Shown here: piece after piece, positions 32,947-41,992 of the stretch
Numbering within the stretch: position 1 is the first letter of the stretch
Layout of the letters: every line of letters begins with the position of its first letter
NCBI GenBank assembly: GCA_030374765.1
Contig: JARGXX010000075.1
Span: 1 to 64,000 of the forward strand
Direction of reading: 5' to 3'
Source of the DNA: Agarophyton chilense
Taxonomy: Eukaryota; Rhodophyta; Florideophyceae; Gracilariales; Gracilariaceae
Length of the DNA: 64,000 nt
Position numbers and translations under genes: made by a program
The notes under the pieces: model-generated
The model's database searches: none
Told to the model about the DNA's origin: nothing
The model's input: the letters and a program-made list of their open reading frames with translations, nothing else

Positions 32947-33546
32947 GAACTCCTATGGAGACACTGGAACCCTCAGGAATGGGAAAGAAATGAGTGAGAC
33001 CCGTGGGGGACAGCTCAGGAGAGTGCTAGCGCGTGCCGAAAGCGCCACCTCCCATCCGCTTGCGGAGTGGCAACCGGCGCCCGCGCATTTATGTGGCACA
33101 CGTCGAATGGCACCGAGCCAATCAAAAGGCTCTGACGACCAACCGTCGCGCAAACCGCCTCACTGAGCCAATCAAAAGGCTCTGACGATCAACCGTCGCG
33201 CAAACCGCCTCCGTCGCACGGCGCGTTGCACAAGAGCAACCTTCGTCCCCGTAGCTCGGGTTGACGTTGAAGTCTTACTTCCCTGAGATTGGAGACGCTA
33301 CCGCGTCGCGGTTTCTCAACCGTCACGAAATCTAAGAACCCCTTTGTTATCGGGAAGATCTCAGCTTTAGGAAGAATCCCAAACTGGGCCGTTTTGACTC
33401 CGTAGACGGAAGTTACAACGTAGCCCACAGGCCACTCGGCACCGTTTGGACGAAGTGCTGAGACCCGCTCGCAACACGGAAAAGAACCCACCGGGGTGTG
33501 TCTAAACCCTACGTTGACACCCTCAAGGGAACTAGAGCGTTCCAAG
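32947..33546 (+). other. Spacer between pol and the chromodomain ORF in element C
   Basis: Non-coding. It contains a 50-bp tandem duplication (33115-33214) and one copy of a 28-bp sequence (33054-33081) that recurs inside the opposite-strand ORF (34297-34324). No domain is visible. Confidence 0.5.
33115..33214. repeat. 50-bp tandem duplication in element C
   Basis: Two adjacent copies (33115-33164 and 33165-33214) begin GAGCCAATCAAAAGGCTCTG. They differ at one internal base and in the last few. Each starts with the imperfect inverted repeat GAGCC...GGCTC and has CCAAT in it. Confidence 0.8.
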
Positions 33547-33786
33547 ATGGAAGAGAAGCCCGAACAGGGAAAAGTGTACCCGCAGGAATTCGTTATCGAT
33601 CGCATCGTGCGTCACATCTACACCCCCGAGGGAGAAGTCCGCTACCAAGTCCGATGGTACGGATTCTCGCCTGATGAGGATACAGTGGAACCCATTGAGC
33701 ACCTTCCGAGGTCTAAGGTTTTATCCTATCACCGACACGCTCGGGTAACCTTGCCTCCAAGTCTGGATCGTGCCCAAGTCGGGTAA
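33547..33786 (+). CDS. Free-standing chromodomain protein of element C
   Basis: A 79-residue ORF with its own ATG (MEEKPEQGKVYPQEFVIDRI). The chromodomain reads VYPQEFVIDRIVRHIYTP, then VRYQVRWYGFSPDEDTVEPIEHL, with an SYHRHARVTLPP tail. Tyr/Trp aromatic-cage positions are kept. Chromoviruses normally carry this domain fused to the C-terminus of integrase. Here pol stops 600 bp earlier at 32946, and the chromodomain has its own start and stop, as also suggested by copies A and B. It may be joined by splicing or reinitiation, or act as a separate targeting factor. A role in directing integration to marked chromatin is inferred from the family. Confidence 0.8.
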   Translation: MEEKPEQGKVYPQEFVIDRIVRHIYTPEGEVRYQVRWYGFSPDEDTVEPIEHLPRSKVLSYHRHARVTLPPSLDRAQVG

Positions 33787-34152
33787 GCCACCACGGGAAC
33801 TGGTGTGGATGCGACCTCGAAGTGAGGAAGATGTTGGACCTCTGAAGAGGAATTGAGGAGAGTATCCCGAAGAACACGTATTGAGAGGGAATGTCTACTG
33901 GCCCTCGGCCTAGCGTCGTTAACCGGCGAACACAACACCGGTTATCGGGACAGTTTATGATGAAAAAAAGGAAAAGAAGACCCACGAAGTGGAGAAGAAG
34001 ATTAAGAAGAAGATTGGACCCTATGAAGGGAAGAAGATGAAGACGAAGTAGAAGTTAAGATCCTAGGAAGGAAGAAGAAAAGAAGTTATGCAAATATCAG
34101 AAGTTTACTATTGTCGCCAAGCTATGGACTCCACAATTGCCCGAAGGCGGAA

Positions 34153-36009
34153 CTACGGAAAGCCCGAGGAGGGACCCGCCCCACCGTTGGGATTCTGACC
34201 CTGATGGTACGCCGAGGCGAAAGCCAACATCTGGCTCACATCCGTCATACCCGGGGGAATCGGAATGCCCGCGTTCACGAGGCCTTGTCGCACACTATCC
34301 GCTTGCGGAGTGGCAACCGGCGCCTGCGCAAGGGTGTTCACACCCCACCCGGGGGGAGCAGATGGACCGCCACCGGATGCATTCGCCGCCGCAGCTGAGG
34401 TCGTTCCCACTGGTTGGAAGGGTGCAGATGGCTCCACAGGGAGTACTCCACTAGGAGCTGGCATGTCGTTATCCAACGCTGGATCGTCCAGGTCTACTGG
34501 AGGCTCGTGCTCGTAATCGTCGGTATAAATGAACCCCGTCGGGTGTCCCACCGGCATCGGTCGAGGCGAGTCAATCAGCGCCCGTGCTTGCGCCGCGCTG
34601 ATGCGAACCCCTTCGAAGGGATTGTAATAGACCCAGTTACCGGAGTCCGGATCGTATCGGCCAGGAGACTTGTCTCGCGCGGATCCTTCCCCTGCGGGCT
34701 GATTTTCCACTGGAACTCGATCCCATTGGGTGTTGTCGATCACGTCCAAGATTGGATACAGGTCCTGTACGCTGCTGGCCGAACCCAACGCTGGGACAAG
34801 GTCGATCTGACGCATGATGGTCCGTAGCATCGGAGGAATATACCAGATACGGAAATGGTCATGAGCATCCCAGAGGAGGTGCGCCACTACGCGGGCTGCC
34901 CACTCGGCTGCAACGAGGGCCCAGTATCCCGAGTTCGGGTCGTGCATCAAACGAGACCCGATATAGTAGATGCATGGGGGCAGTTCAGCAAAGCACCCTC
35001 GGGGGACCTCGACCTTACTCCACCAAGCTGGAAGGGGCACGAATCGCCCAACCTTCGCCGTGTTACGGATACGCTCCAGTTCCACGTGAGGATACGGGAC
35101 AAGGAACCCGAAACGGGAGCGCGAGCGGCGCTCGAAGCGCACGCGTCGATCGAACCCATACTGGGTAAACTGCCGTTGAAGGTACCTGAATTCAGCCCGA
35201 AGGATGGGACGACTCCATTGGAGCATATCTTCTCGGAGAGGAAAACCCGGTCTGCGGAACTCGGCTTCGGGAAAGGCTGCCAGGTTATCCCTGTAGGAGA
35301 CCTCACCGTACGTGCGGTAATAGGCGACATCGAAACCGTACTCCGGGGGAACCAGATGGTCAAAGCGTGACCTCTCCAATCGCTGGTAGGCCAGAGCCGC
35401 CATCGCTGCGCGCGCCTTGTCCAGGGACTCCCCGCGACCGCGGTATAGATACTGAGGCTCTATGGCTACCCGCGCCCTCCAATCGGGAGAACGTACAACC
35501 TCGACAGGTAGGCCACCCGGCAGTAAGCCGTCCTCCACGTAGGAGTCGATGAGCTCATCGTCGCAAACCGCTGTCGGATGGAACCACGGAGCGCGGGAAT
35601 ATATCACCGGATCGGTAAGGGGACTCCACCTTCGAAAGGATTCGTTTGAGATCCAACCTCTGGAGTTTGCTACCAAGGGCATCGCATGAGCGGAGTTCCA
35701 CGCCACCGCGTTAATGTCCAAATCCTCCTGAGGATGTCGGTTGCTCGCCCAGGCGGAAGGTTCGGTACCTGACGGAGCCGCATCCAAACCGGAGAAATGT
35801 CCACCCTGCTGGGGAGCTTCGTTGTCCGCCGGCGCGGAGGCCAATGGCCCCGAGAGTGGGTTGAGGACGTATGGGTTCATTCCCTTGAGAGGGCTGGTTG
35901 AGACTGCTGTTGCGAGAAGTTGCTTATCGCCGAAAGTTGGAGGAGTAGAAGAAAGTTGTACCGATGTGCCGGTTTTGTGGCGATCCTCAGAAGTGGTGAA
36001 GGACCCCAT
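34153..36009 (-). CDS. Antisense accessory protein of element C, unknown function
   Basis: An intact 618-residue ORF on the strand opposite gag-pol, between the chromodomain and the 3' LTR. ATG 36009 is the first in-frame ATG. TATATATA at about 36021-36028 lies so close upstream that ATG 35880 (MNPYVLNPLSG) may be the true start. It shares an ordered set of blocks with the A/B proteins: RAPWFHPTAVCDDEL, RPILRAEFRYLQR, RFGFLVPYPHVE, VPLPAWWSKVEVPRGCFAELPP, LMHDPNSGYW and WYIPPMLR. The C-terminal ~100 residues are Pro/Ala/Gly-rich and acidic. No signal peptide, transmembrane segment or known enzyme motif is visible, so an envelope is unlikely. Plant Ty3 elements with antisense ORFs exist (for example Retand and Grande), but I cannot claim homology. 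Confidence 0.8.
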   Translation of the reverse strand: MGSFTTSEDRHKTGTSVQLSSTPPTFGDKQLLATAVSTSPLKGMNPYVLNPLSGPLASAPADNEAPQQGGHFSGLDAAPSGTEPSAWASNRHPQEDLDINAVAWNSAHAMPLVANSRGWISNESFRRWSPLTDPVIYSRAPWFHPTAVCDDELIDSYVEDGLLPGGLPVEVVRSPDWRARVAIEPQYLYRGRGESLDKARAAMAALAYQRLERSRFDHLVPPEYGFDVAYYRTYGEVSYRDNLAAFPEAEFRRPGFPLREDMLQWSRPILRAEFRYLQRQFTQYGFDRRVRFERRSRSRFGFLVPYPHVELERIRNTAKVGRFVPLPAWWSKVEVPRGCFAELPPCIYYIGSRLMHDPNSGYWALVAAEWAARVVAHLLWDAHDHFRIWYIPPMLRTIMRQIDLVPALGSASSVQDLYPILDVIDNTQWDRVPVENQPAGEGSARDKSPGRYDPDSGNWVYYNPFEGVRISAAQARALIDSPRPMPVGHPTGFIYTDDYEHEPPVDLDDPALDNDMPAPSGVLPVEPSAPFQPVGTTSAAAANASGGGPSAPPGWGVNTLAQAPVATPQADSVRQGLVNAGIPIPPGMTDVSQMLAFASAYHQGQNPNGGAGPSSGFP

Positions 36010-36077
36010 TGGGAGAGAAGTATATATAGTGACCGGAAAGCGAGACACCCGCGGCTCGGAATGTTCTTCCTCGTCTT

Positions 36078-36090
36078 AAGGAGGGGGAGA
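36078..36090 (+). other. Polypurine tract of element C
   Basis: AAGGAGGGGGAGA lies directly before the 3' LTR. It is the same motif as in A and B and is the expected plus-strand primer site. Confidence 0.85.
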
Positions 36091-37013
36091 TGTAGAGCAA
36101 CGCCCAGTTAGGGGATACTTGAAGATGCAACTCATAGAATGAGGATTGAACCCTCCGAGGGTTATGACTATGATCCCCTCTAAGGTGTGCTGAGGTGGCA
36201 CTGTTTTCTGGTTAGAGTTCGCCTATGAAGTGAAAATTCGGATGGCCCATGGTTGGAGGTTGGATTGGCCCTGTGATACACGTGGCTTAATTTTGGCACC
36301 GATTTTCGGATATTTGTTAGAACGTTGGACTTTTGGGCCCTGACAGTGGGATCTCCACGTGTATGGCCCTGAGCAGGTGTGCACTACTGTAGAGTTTAGT
36401 TAGTGGGCCCTACTTAGGGAGACGAGATCTGACAGTCCGAAGCTCAGAGTAAAATGGGAACCAAGGTTGGTCTTCGATACCTTTAGAGGTTCTTCGTCGC
36501 CATCGTTTCGGCCTTACAACCCGGAACGGGCTCTGGTTAACAACGCCTGCGTAGAGACACGACTCCACTTGGAGAGTGCCCACGTTTGGGTTCCGTGCAA
36601 CCACCCCCTTGGGACCGCTCAGACGACCTGCGTGCACGATACCCGTGGGGGTTCTGCTTACTTGTTGCGTGCTTTTTGTGTTTCCTTTGGAGGACAGGTT
36701 TTCGCCCCTGTATTGGGTTTCTTTTGTTGTTTCGCCTCTTTTCTGGTTCTCGAGTCCGGTGCCTGTTAGTGCCCGACCCTCGCCCCGTTTTTCCTCTTCG
36801 CCGGATTTTCCCCCATTCTTTGGGATACCCATACCCATTCCCGACCCAACGGTTTCTACCCCTCACCTCCGTCAGTACTGCCGGAATCCCCCGTGGGAGT
36901 TACACCCCACACTACGGGTGGAACGGAGGATTCTGTCTCTGAGTCTGCCTCCCCCAGGGAGCAAGGCTTCGAACACCTTGAGAGCACTTCCCGTCGCCGG
37001 GTTTTGCTCCACA
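36091..37013 (+). repeat. 3' LTR of element C (923 bp)
   Basis: TGTAGAGCAACG to GGTTTTGCTCCACA, followed by ATCAT. It is 7 bp longer than the 5' copy through a duplication of GGTTGGA near 36253. Confidence 0.95.
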
Positions 37014-37028
37014 ATCATTCGCTCAATT

Positions 37029-38045
37029 ATGGCTCGTGGCGCACATCTGACACGCTCTGAACAGCTGGAAATCATGGAATTAGTAAATCAGGTTATGATT
37101 ACAGCAGAAATAGCCCGAAAACTCAAGCGCAGCCCAAAAACAATCAGCAACTTCATCAAAAACCCCGCTACATACGGAAAAAAGCGTTCAACCCGCCGTC
37201 CTACGTCACTATTCCCGGCCAATAAGCGTTTAATTAAGCGAGAACTATGCCGTAAAACTTCATCTTGCGGACAAATGTCAAAAATCTAAATTTGCCTTTA
37301 TCAAGATCTACAATATGGCGTGCAGACAACCGTAAAATTTTGTTTAAGTACACAAAAATGAGGAAAACTTTTTTTAAAAGATAATCACAAGAAAAATCGA
37401 GTTGAATGATGTGCTCAAAAGGCTTATTAGAAAACGGAATGGAATAGTGTTTTCTCTTTCGACGAAAAAGTTTAACTTTGATGGCCTAGATTGATATAAA
37501 TTTTATTGGCATGATCTACGAAAAGAAAAGAAAGAATTTGTGACCAGGCATTCAGGAGGCGCATCAGTAATGGTTTGGGCTGGAATCTCTACGAAAGGAG
37601 CAACTGGTAAGGCTTTTGTTGAAACTACAATGAACTCTGAGAAGTATGCTGAGGTTCTAGAAAACTATCTTATACCTTTTGCATACTGTATGCACGGAGA
37701 AGAATTCATTTTTCAGCAAGATAATGCACCTGTGCATAAATCTAATTCTATAAAACAGTGGTTCAATAGTCTAAATATTTCGGTTATGGAATGATGGAAT
37801 GGCCTGCGCGCTCTCCTGACCTCAACCCTATCGAAAACATTTGGGGAATGTTGGCCCGAATGGTTTATGGGCAAGGAAGGCAATTTGATACAGTTTTTGA
37901 TCTAAAAAATTGTATCAAAGATTGCTGGGAAAGGATTGACTGTAATGCTATCAATCCTTTTATAGAATCAATGCCAAAGCGTTGTATAAGTGTTATACAG
38001 GCTAGACGACCCAACATTTGGTTCTTCATGATAGTCCTGTTCTAA
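37029..38045 (+). pseudogene. Tc1/mariner transposase (DD34E), decayed
   Basis: From ATG 37029 the N-terminus encodes a helix-turn-helix region (LTRSEQLEIMELVNQ, IARKLKRSPKTISNFI). After a disrupted stretch the catalytic core appears in pieces: FDE/KKFNFDG near 37460-37485 across a one-base frameshift, then SVMVWAGIS, then FQQDNAPVHKS. RSPDLNPIENIW follows in another frame. There are 34 residues between the second Asp and the Glu, the Tc1 signature. The last frameshift comes from an 8-bp duplication of ATGGAATG at about 37785-37800. The LTR of element C ends only 15 bp before the ATG, so C inserted in the leader of this gene. Terminal inverted repeats were not identified. Confidence 0.75.
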
Positions 38046-38893
38046 CGAGTGGGTTTGACGTGAATTCAACATCGGTCCATTCTCACAGATGGCACAATCT
38101 GCCCAACACATTACATACTTTGCAAAACTGGAGAAAACTCTGATAGTTTGTTGGACTCGGGATTTTGTGTCTTGCTACTCTGGAGATGTTTCGAGTGAAA
38201 AGAGGCTATACGCGGGCGTGGACTTTGGACTTTACGAGATGGTGAACGAAAAAGAGTGAAGGTGACCAATATTTCGAATATTGATGCATCCATGGTAACC
38301 AATTGGTCCGGCGCGACCGTGTTTCAGCGACGTCGGCTGACCAATACTGCAACTGGTTGGACAGGGTGTTTCTTGTCCAACAATATTTTTTTACAAGGAA
38401 GTTACGACTGTGCGAACCTGTTACGAGGCTCTCCTTGTATAACATCCGGTCTGGGTGTTGTTCAAGCCGATGCGTTTTTCCGATATTGTTCCGAAACCGA
38501 GCTTGTGTTGAATGGATATGTAGTTGAAGAAGTTGTTGGCAACAAAGTGTGAATAGTCCATCTTTCAAATCAAAGATCACGTGGAGTAACGCTGAGAGCC
38601 GGGTCGGTGTATTTGATCGGAAACGTGAAAACGCATTATAGAGAAGACTGCTGTCGCATATGTGAAGGCAAACATAATTTGAGCGCAACGCCATTTGCCG
38701 AAGTGTTGATATATACCCTGTGCCCTCCCATGCTCACTTCAAAGCCGACAGAAGTGATTCCTCTCGTACGGGGGCGCATATCCTGACTCTCGTTCCTGGG
38801 AAACCATCCCAACTGACTTGCAGTTCGGTGGATGAAGATCTCTGTAGTGATTGCCTTCCGAAGGCACTGAAAGATGGGGAGATGTGATTTAAA
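38046..38893. other. Intergenic region
   Basis: I see no convincing gene. The left part should contain the 3' end of the Tc1 element, and the right part the upstream region of the gene at 38894. Confidence 0.5.
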
Positions 38894-39526
38894 ATGGATG
38901 GAAGCGACAAATGCAGACTGTCTGAATTCAGACTGGTGCAATACGATGAGTCTGAAGATGATGGTGATGAGGAGTTGGGGCTGGAGGCGGCAACTTGCGC
39001 GCACTACATTTACATTACGCAGGGAAGACACAACAATTTAGCGCACGATGACCTTGCAGATGCGGTTGCAAGAGGTTTTGTAAAAACTGTAGCCGGTTGC
39101 ATCGTATGGGGCTGGAGAGGCACATCTAGAGCTCTTCGGAACTATGCCAAAACGTGGTTGCAAAAGCGAGAAAACGTTTCCATGGAGCATTTGTTAAATG
39201 AGTTTTCGGTAGACGTGTACCCTTTGCTGAAGTATGAATTGATAGCAATAGCCATGATGGACACCAGAGTCGCTGACATGATTGAGGGTAACAAGAGCTT
39301 TACTCTCAACGCGGGCTTTGTTCACGGGTTCGTAGAAAACTCAGAGGTGATGACAGTGGGCCCATGGCTCAAAGGTCGCATTCTAAAAGATCCCGATGGT
39401 ATATGGTGGCATACAAATCTTCGTGAGCCGATACTCGTGAGCACGGAAAACGATATTTCGACGGTCTGCAAGGCGAACACCCACTCAATGCGACCTTCGA
39501 ACGAATTAGGGAGGTGGATTGCTTAA
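38894..39526 (+). CDS. Hypothetical protein, 210 residues
   Basis: I do not recognise it. The ATG at 38894 has a good context (AAAATGG). The N-terminus is acidic (DESEDDGDEELGLE). The rest looks globular and mixed alpha/beta, with Trp-rich patches (IVWGWRGTSRALRNYAKTWL and DGIWWHTNL). No signal peptide or membrane segment is evident. It is the first apparently host-like ORF to the right of the transposon cluster and lies about 850 bp upstream of the mannitol dehydrogenase gene on the same strand. It could be a real small gene or a transposon-derived fragment. Confidence 0.5.
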   Translation: MDGSDKCRLSEFRLVQYDESEDDGDEELGLEAATCAHYIYITQGRHNNLAHDDLADAVARGFVKTVAGCIVWGWRGTSRALRNYAKTWLQKRENVSMEHLLNEFSVDVYPLLKYELIAIAMMDTRVADMIEGNKSFTLNAGFVHGFVENSEVMTVGPWLKGRILKDPDGIWWHTNLREPILVSTENDISTVCKANTHSMRPSNELGRWIA

Positions 39527-40372
39527 CGATGGCCGATTCGTCCTCTGCGCGGGTCAAGTAGGGCTTGCATTCTGCCTGCTACGATTCACCTGAGTTCATT
39601 CTTCAATTCACGACAGTACAGAGCCTTGCAAATATTAGATTATATGCTAGCAGAATATATGCATCATCGTGAGGACGTTTTCCATGGCTGAACGTGTTGA
39701 ATATGGAGAACCGTAAACGAGAACAAAAAACTGTCTAAGAATACCAGAAAGTACGATGTACTAAAAAAAGTTTCGAAGAAAAGAATGGATACAGTATTTC
39801 TACCACTCGCGGTGAAGAAGACCGAGCGCGGGGGGGTTCGACATGAATGAAAGTGCGGCTCATTACTATCCAGCTCTGAATGTCCTTTGGTTTTCTTTGC
39901 ATCTTTCCTCAGTCCATAGCTATAGCCCATCGTCATTTAACATTTAGGCAGTTGTAGTTATAATGGAACATGAACCCAAACCCTACCGAAAAGAGCGAGT
40001 TTTCACGCCTTTCTCGGCGAGTTCCGAGTTCCGAACCTCAGGACATCTGCCTCTACCTCCCACCCCATCCCCGCACCCCCTTGACGTATGCCGAGACATG
40101 CAAACAGTAGCAAATGGGCTTTGACGTTAAAGAAACATTTCTGACTTCTGTGCCTTATCCGATGTGGCTCGTCGGCAGAGTAGTTCCCGCGCCATGAATT
40201 TCGCCGTATTGCATTCAAATACAAAACCTACTTTTCTCTCAGTGCACCCCCCATACTGAGGAGTTCCCGCCAGCACCGAGCTCGCAGTCATCCGAGTATT
40301 TGATCAACATACGGGCATTCCGCTTCTTGCCCACCGTGTAAGGCAAACAAAGAAGCAAGCTCGCATACCAAG
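39527..40372. other. Intergenic region upstream of the mannitol dehydrogenase gene
   Basis: No gene is seen. It should contain the promoter for 40373; no TATA box stands out. Confidence 0.5.
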
Positions 40373-41992
40373 ATGCCATGTTCACTTGGCAGTACGGCCT
40401 TGCGTCGCCTTTTCTTGACTAGTCTATCCTCTCGGCAAACTGTCTTGTCATCTTCCCGACGCAAGCTGCACTCGACTCCCTACACAATGTTTTCAGAGCC
40501 AGCAAATCTCATCCCTCTCTCTCTACAAGCTCTGGAGTCAGGGAAAATCCCTAAGACTCTCAATATCCCCAAGTATACCCGAAAGGATTTATCGCCCGGT
40601 ATTCTCCACTTCGGAGTTGGAAATTTCCATCGTGCGCATCAAGGAATGTTCCTCCATCAACTGTTTCAAAAGGGAAAGGATCTTGACTGGGCTGTCGTTG
40701 GCGCTGGCGTAAGACCAGGCGAAATGTCCCAGTACGACAAACTTCGAAAACAGGACTTTCTGTCCACTGTTGTGGAACAGTCAGCTACATCTGAGACTGC
40801 TACGGTCATTGGTTGCATGGTGGAATACGTTGAGCCGGCCAAGTACGAAGTCATTCTCGAAAGGCTCGTGAAACCAGATATTCGGATTGTATCCTTGACC
40901 GTAACGGAAGGTGGGTATTTCTTAACAGATACACGCGACTTCGACAGTGGCCACCCTGAAGTTCAGCGCGATGCTGTTGGAAACAGTACTCCAAAAACTG
41001 TTTTTGGTCTACTAGTTGCAGCCCTGAAAGAAAGGCGGCAGAAAGGCATCCATCCCTTTACCATAATGTCGTGTGACAACATCCCTCACAATGGAGCCGT
41101 GGCGATGAATGCAGTTTGTTCTCTAGCTGAGCTTTCAGATCCAGAGCTCTCTGGGTGGATAAAAGACAATGTTTCTTTTCCGAACAGCATGATAGATCGC
41201 ATAACTCCGGCCACTGGGCGAAGAGAACTCTCTCACATAAAAGATGTTTATCGACTTGACGACAAAGTCCCTGTTTTTTGTGAAGACTTTGGTCAATGGG
41301 TCGTGGAAGATAAGTTTTGTGCCGGTAGGCCTCGTTTTGAAGATGTTGGAGTGACTTTCGTCTCAGACGTTCTCAAATTCGAAACAATGAAGCTTCGGAT
41401 ATTAAACGGAGGGCATGCATCGATTGCGTATCCTTCAGCTCTCATGGGAATAGAGTATGTGCATGAGGCCATGGGAAACCATTTGATCAAAGAGTTCTTA
41501 CTCAAGGTAGAGATTGATGAGATCATACCGACAATTTCCGATTCATCAGTGTCTGAGCTGCAGGACTATTTCTCAGTTATTAGCATTCGATTTTCGAACC
41601 CAAAGATTGGTGATACTGTGAGACGTTTGTGCCTCGATGGGTCACACAGACAACCGCAATTTATACTCCCAACTCTCGCAGACCGCCTTGCAAATGGTCA
41701 GAGTGTGGAGGGCCTTGCGCTGGTTTCTGCTTTGTGGTGCAGATATTGCTATGGTATGGACGAATCTGGGAGATTGATTGAACCGAATGACCCTTGCTGG
41801 AAAACTCTCACTCTCACGGCCAAGTCTGCAAGGGATGATCCAATGAAATGGTTGCTTCAAAAACCAATTTATGGTGACTTAGCTGAGTCTACCCCGTTTG
41901 CCATGGCTTTTAAGTACTGGCTCCGAAAGGTATGGGATAAAGGAACAAAGAACACTATACAGGCTTTCCTCAGAGGGAAAAAAAGCGCATGA
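40373..41992 (+). CDS. Mannitol 2-dehydrogenase family protein
   Basis: A 539-residue polyol-specific long-chain dehydrogenase, expected to interconvert D-mannitol and D-fructose with NAD(H). The nucleotide-binding start GILHFGVGNFHRAHQGMF spans residues 76-93. The family signature IMSCDNIPHNG is at 231-241. The catalytic Lys-x4-Asn-x2-His motif is Lys340, Asn345 and His348 in KLRILNGGH. The first ~40 residues (MPCSLGSTALRRLFLTSLSS, then RRKLHSTPYTM) are basic and Ser/Leu-rich and lie outside the family core, which suggests an organellar presequence; Met39 is an alternative start. Fructuronate or tagaturonate reductases are related, but the motifs fit mannitol 2-dehydrogenase best. It would feed or drain a mannitol pool used as osmolyte or carbon store. 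Confidence 0.9.
   Translation: MPCSLGSTALRRLFLTSLSSRQTVLSSSRRKLHSTPYTMFSEPANLIPLSLQALESGKIPKTLNIPKYTRKDLSPGILHFGVGNFHRAHQGMFLHQLFQKGKDLDWAVVGAGVRPGEMSQYDKLRKQDFLSTVVEQSATSETATVIGCMVEYVEPAKYEVILERLVKPDIRIVSLTVTEGGYFLTDTRDFDSGHPEVQRDAVGNSTPKTVFGLLVAALKERRQKGIHPFTIMSCDNIPHNGAVAMNAVCSLAELSDPELSGWIKDNVSFPNSMIDRITPATGRRELSHIKDVYRLDDKVPVFCEDFGQWVVEDKFCAGRPRFEDVGVTFVSDVLKFETMKLRILNGGHASIAYPSALMGIEYVHEAMGNHLIKEFLLKVEIDEIIPTISDSSVSELQDYFSVISIRFSNPKIGDTVRRLCLDGSHRQPQFILPTLADRLANGQSVEGLALVSALWCRYCYGMDESGRLIEPNDPCWKTLTLTAKSARDDPMKWLLQKPIYGDLAESTPFAMAFKYWLRKVWDKGTKNTIQAFLRGKKSA

Larger units (their letters stand above)
25238..37013 (+). mobile_element. Ty3/gypsy retrotransposon C, structurally complete (11.8 kb)
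   Basis: Two LTRs (25238-26153 and 36091-37013) begin TGTAGAGC, end in ACA and are flanked by the 5-bp target duplication ATCAT (25233-25237 and 37014-37018). Between them lie a primer-binding site, gag, pol, a separate chromodomain ORF, an opposite-strand ORF and a polypurine tract. By eye the LTRs differ by about 16 substitutions plus a 7-bp duplication, roughly 98% identity, so insertion is fairly recent. Gag and pol each carry one nonsense codon, so the copy is probably inactive by a narrow margin. It belongs to the same architectural family as A and B, but its LTRs are not recognisably related to theirs. Confidence 0.92.

Noticed and set aside
34153-36048. Antisense ORF as a retroviral-type envelope gene
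   Set aside because: It is on the wrong strand and has no signal peptide, transmembrane segment or furin-like site.
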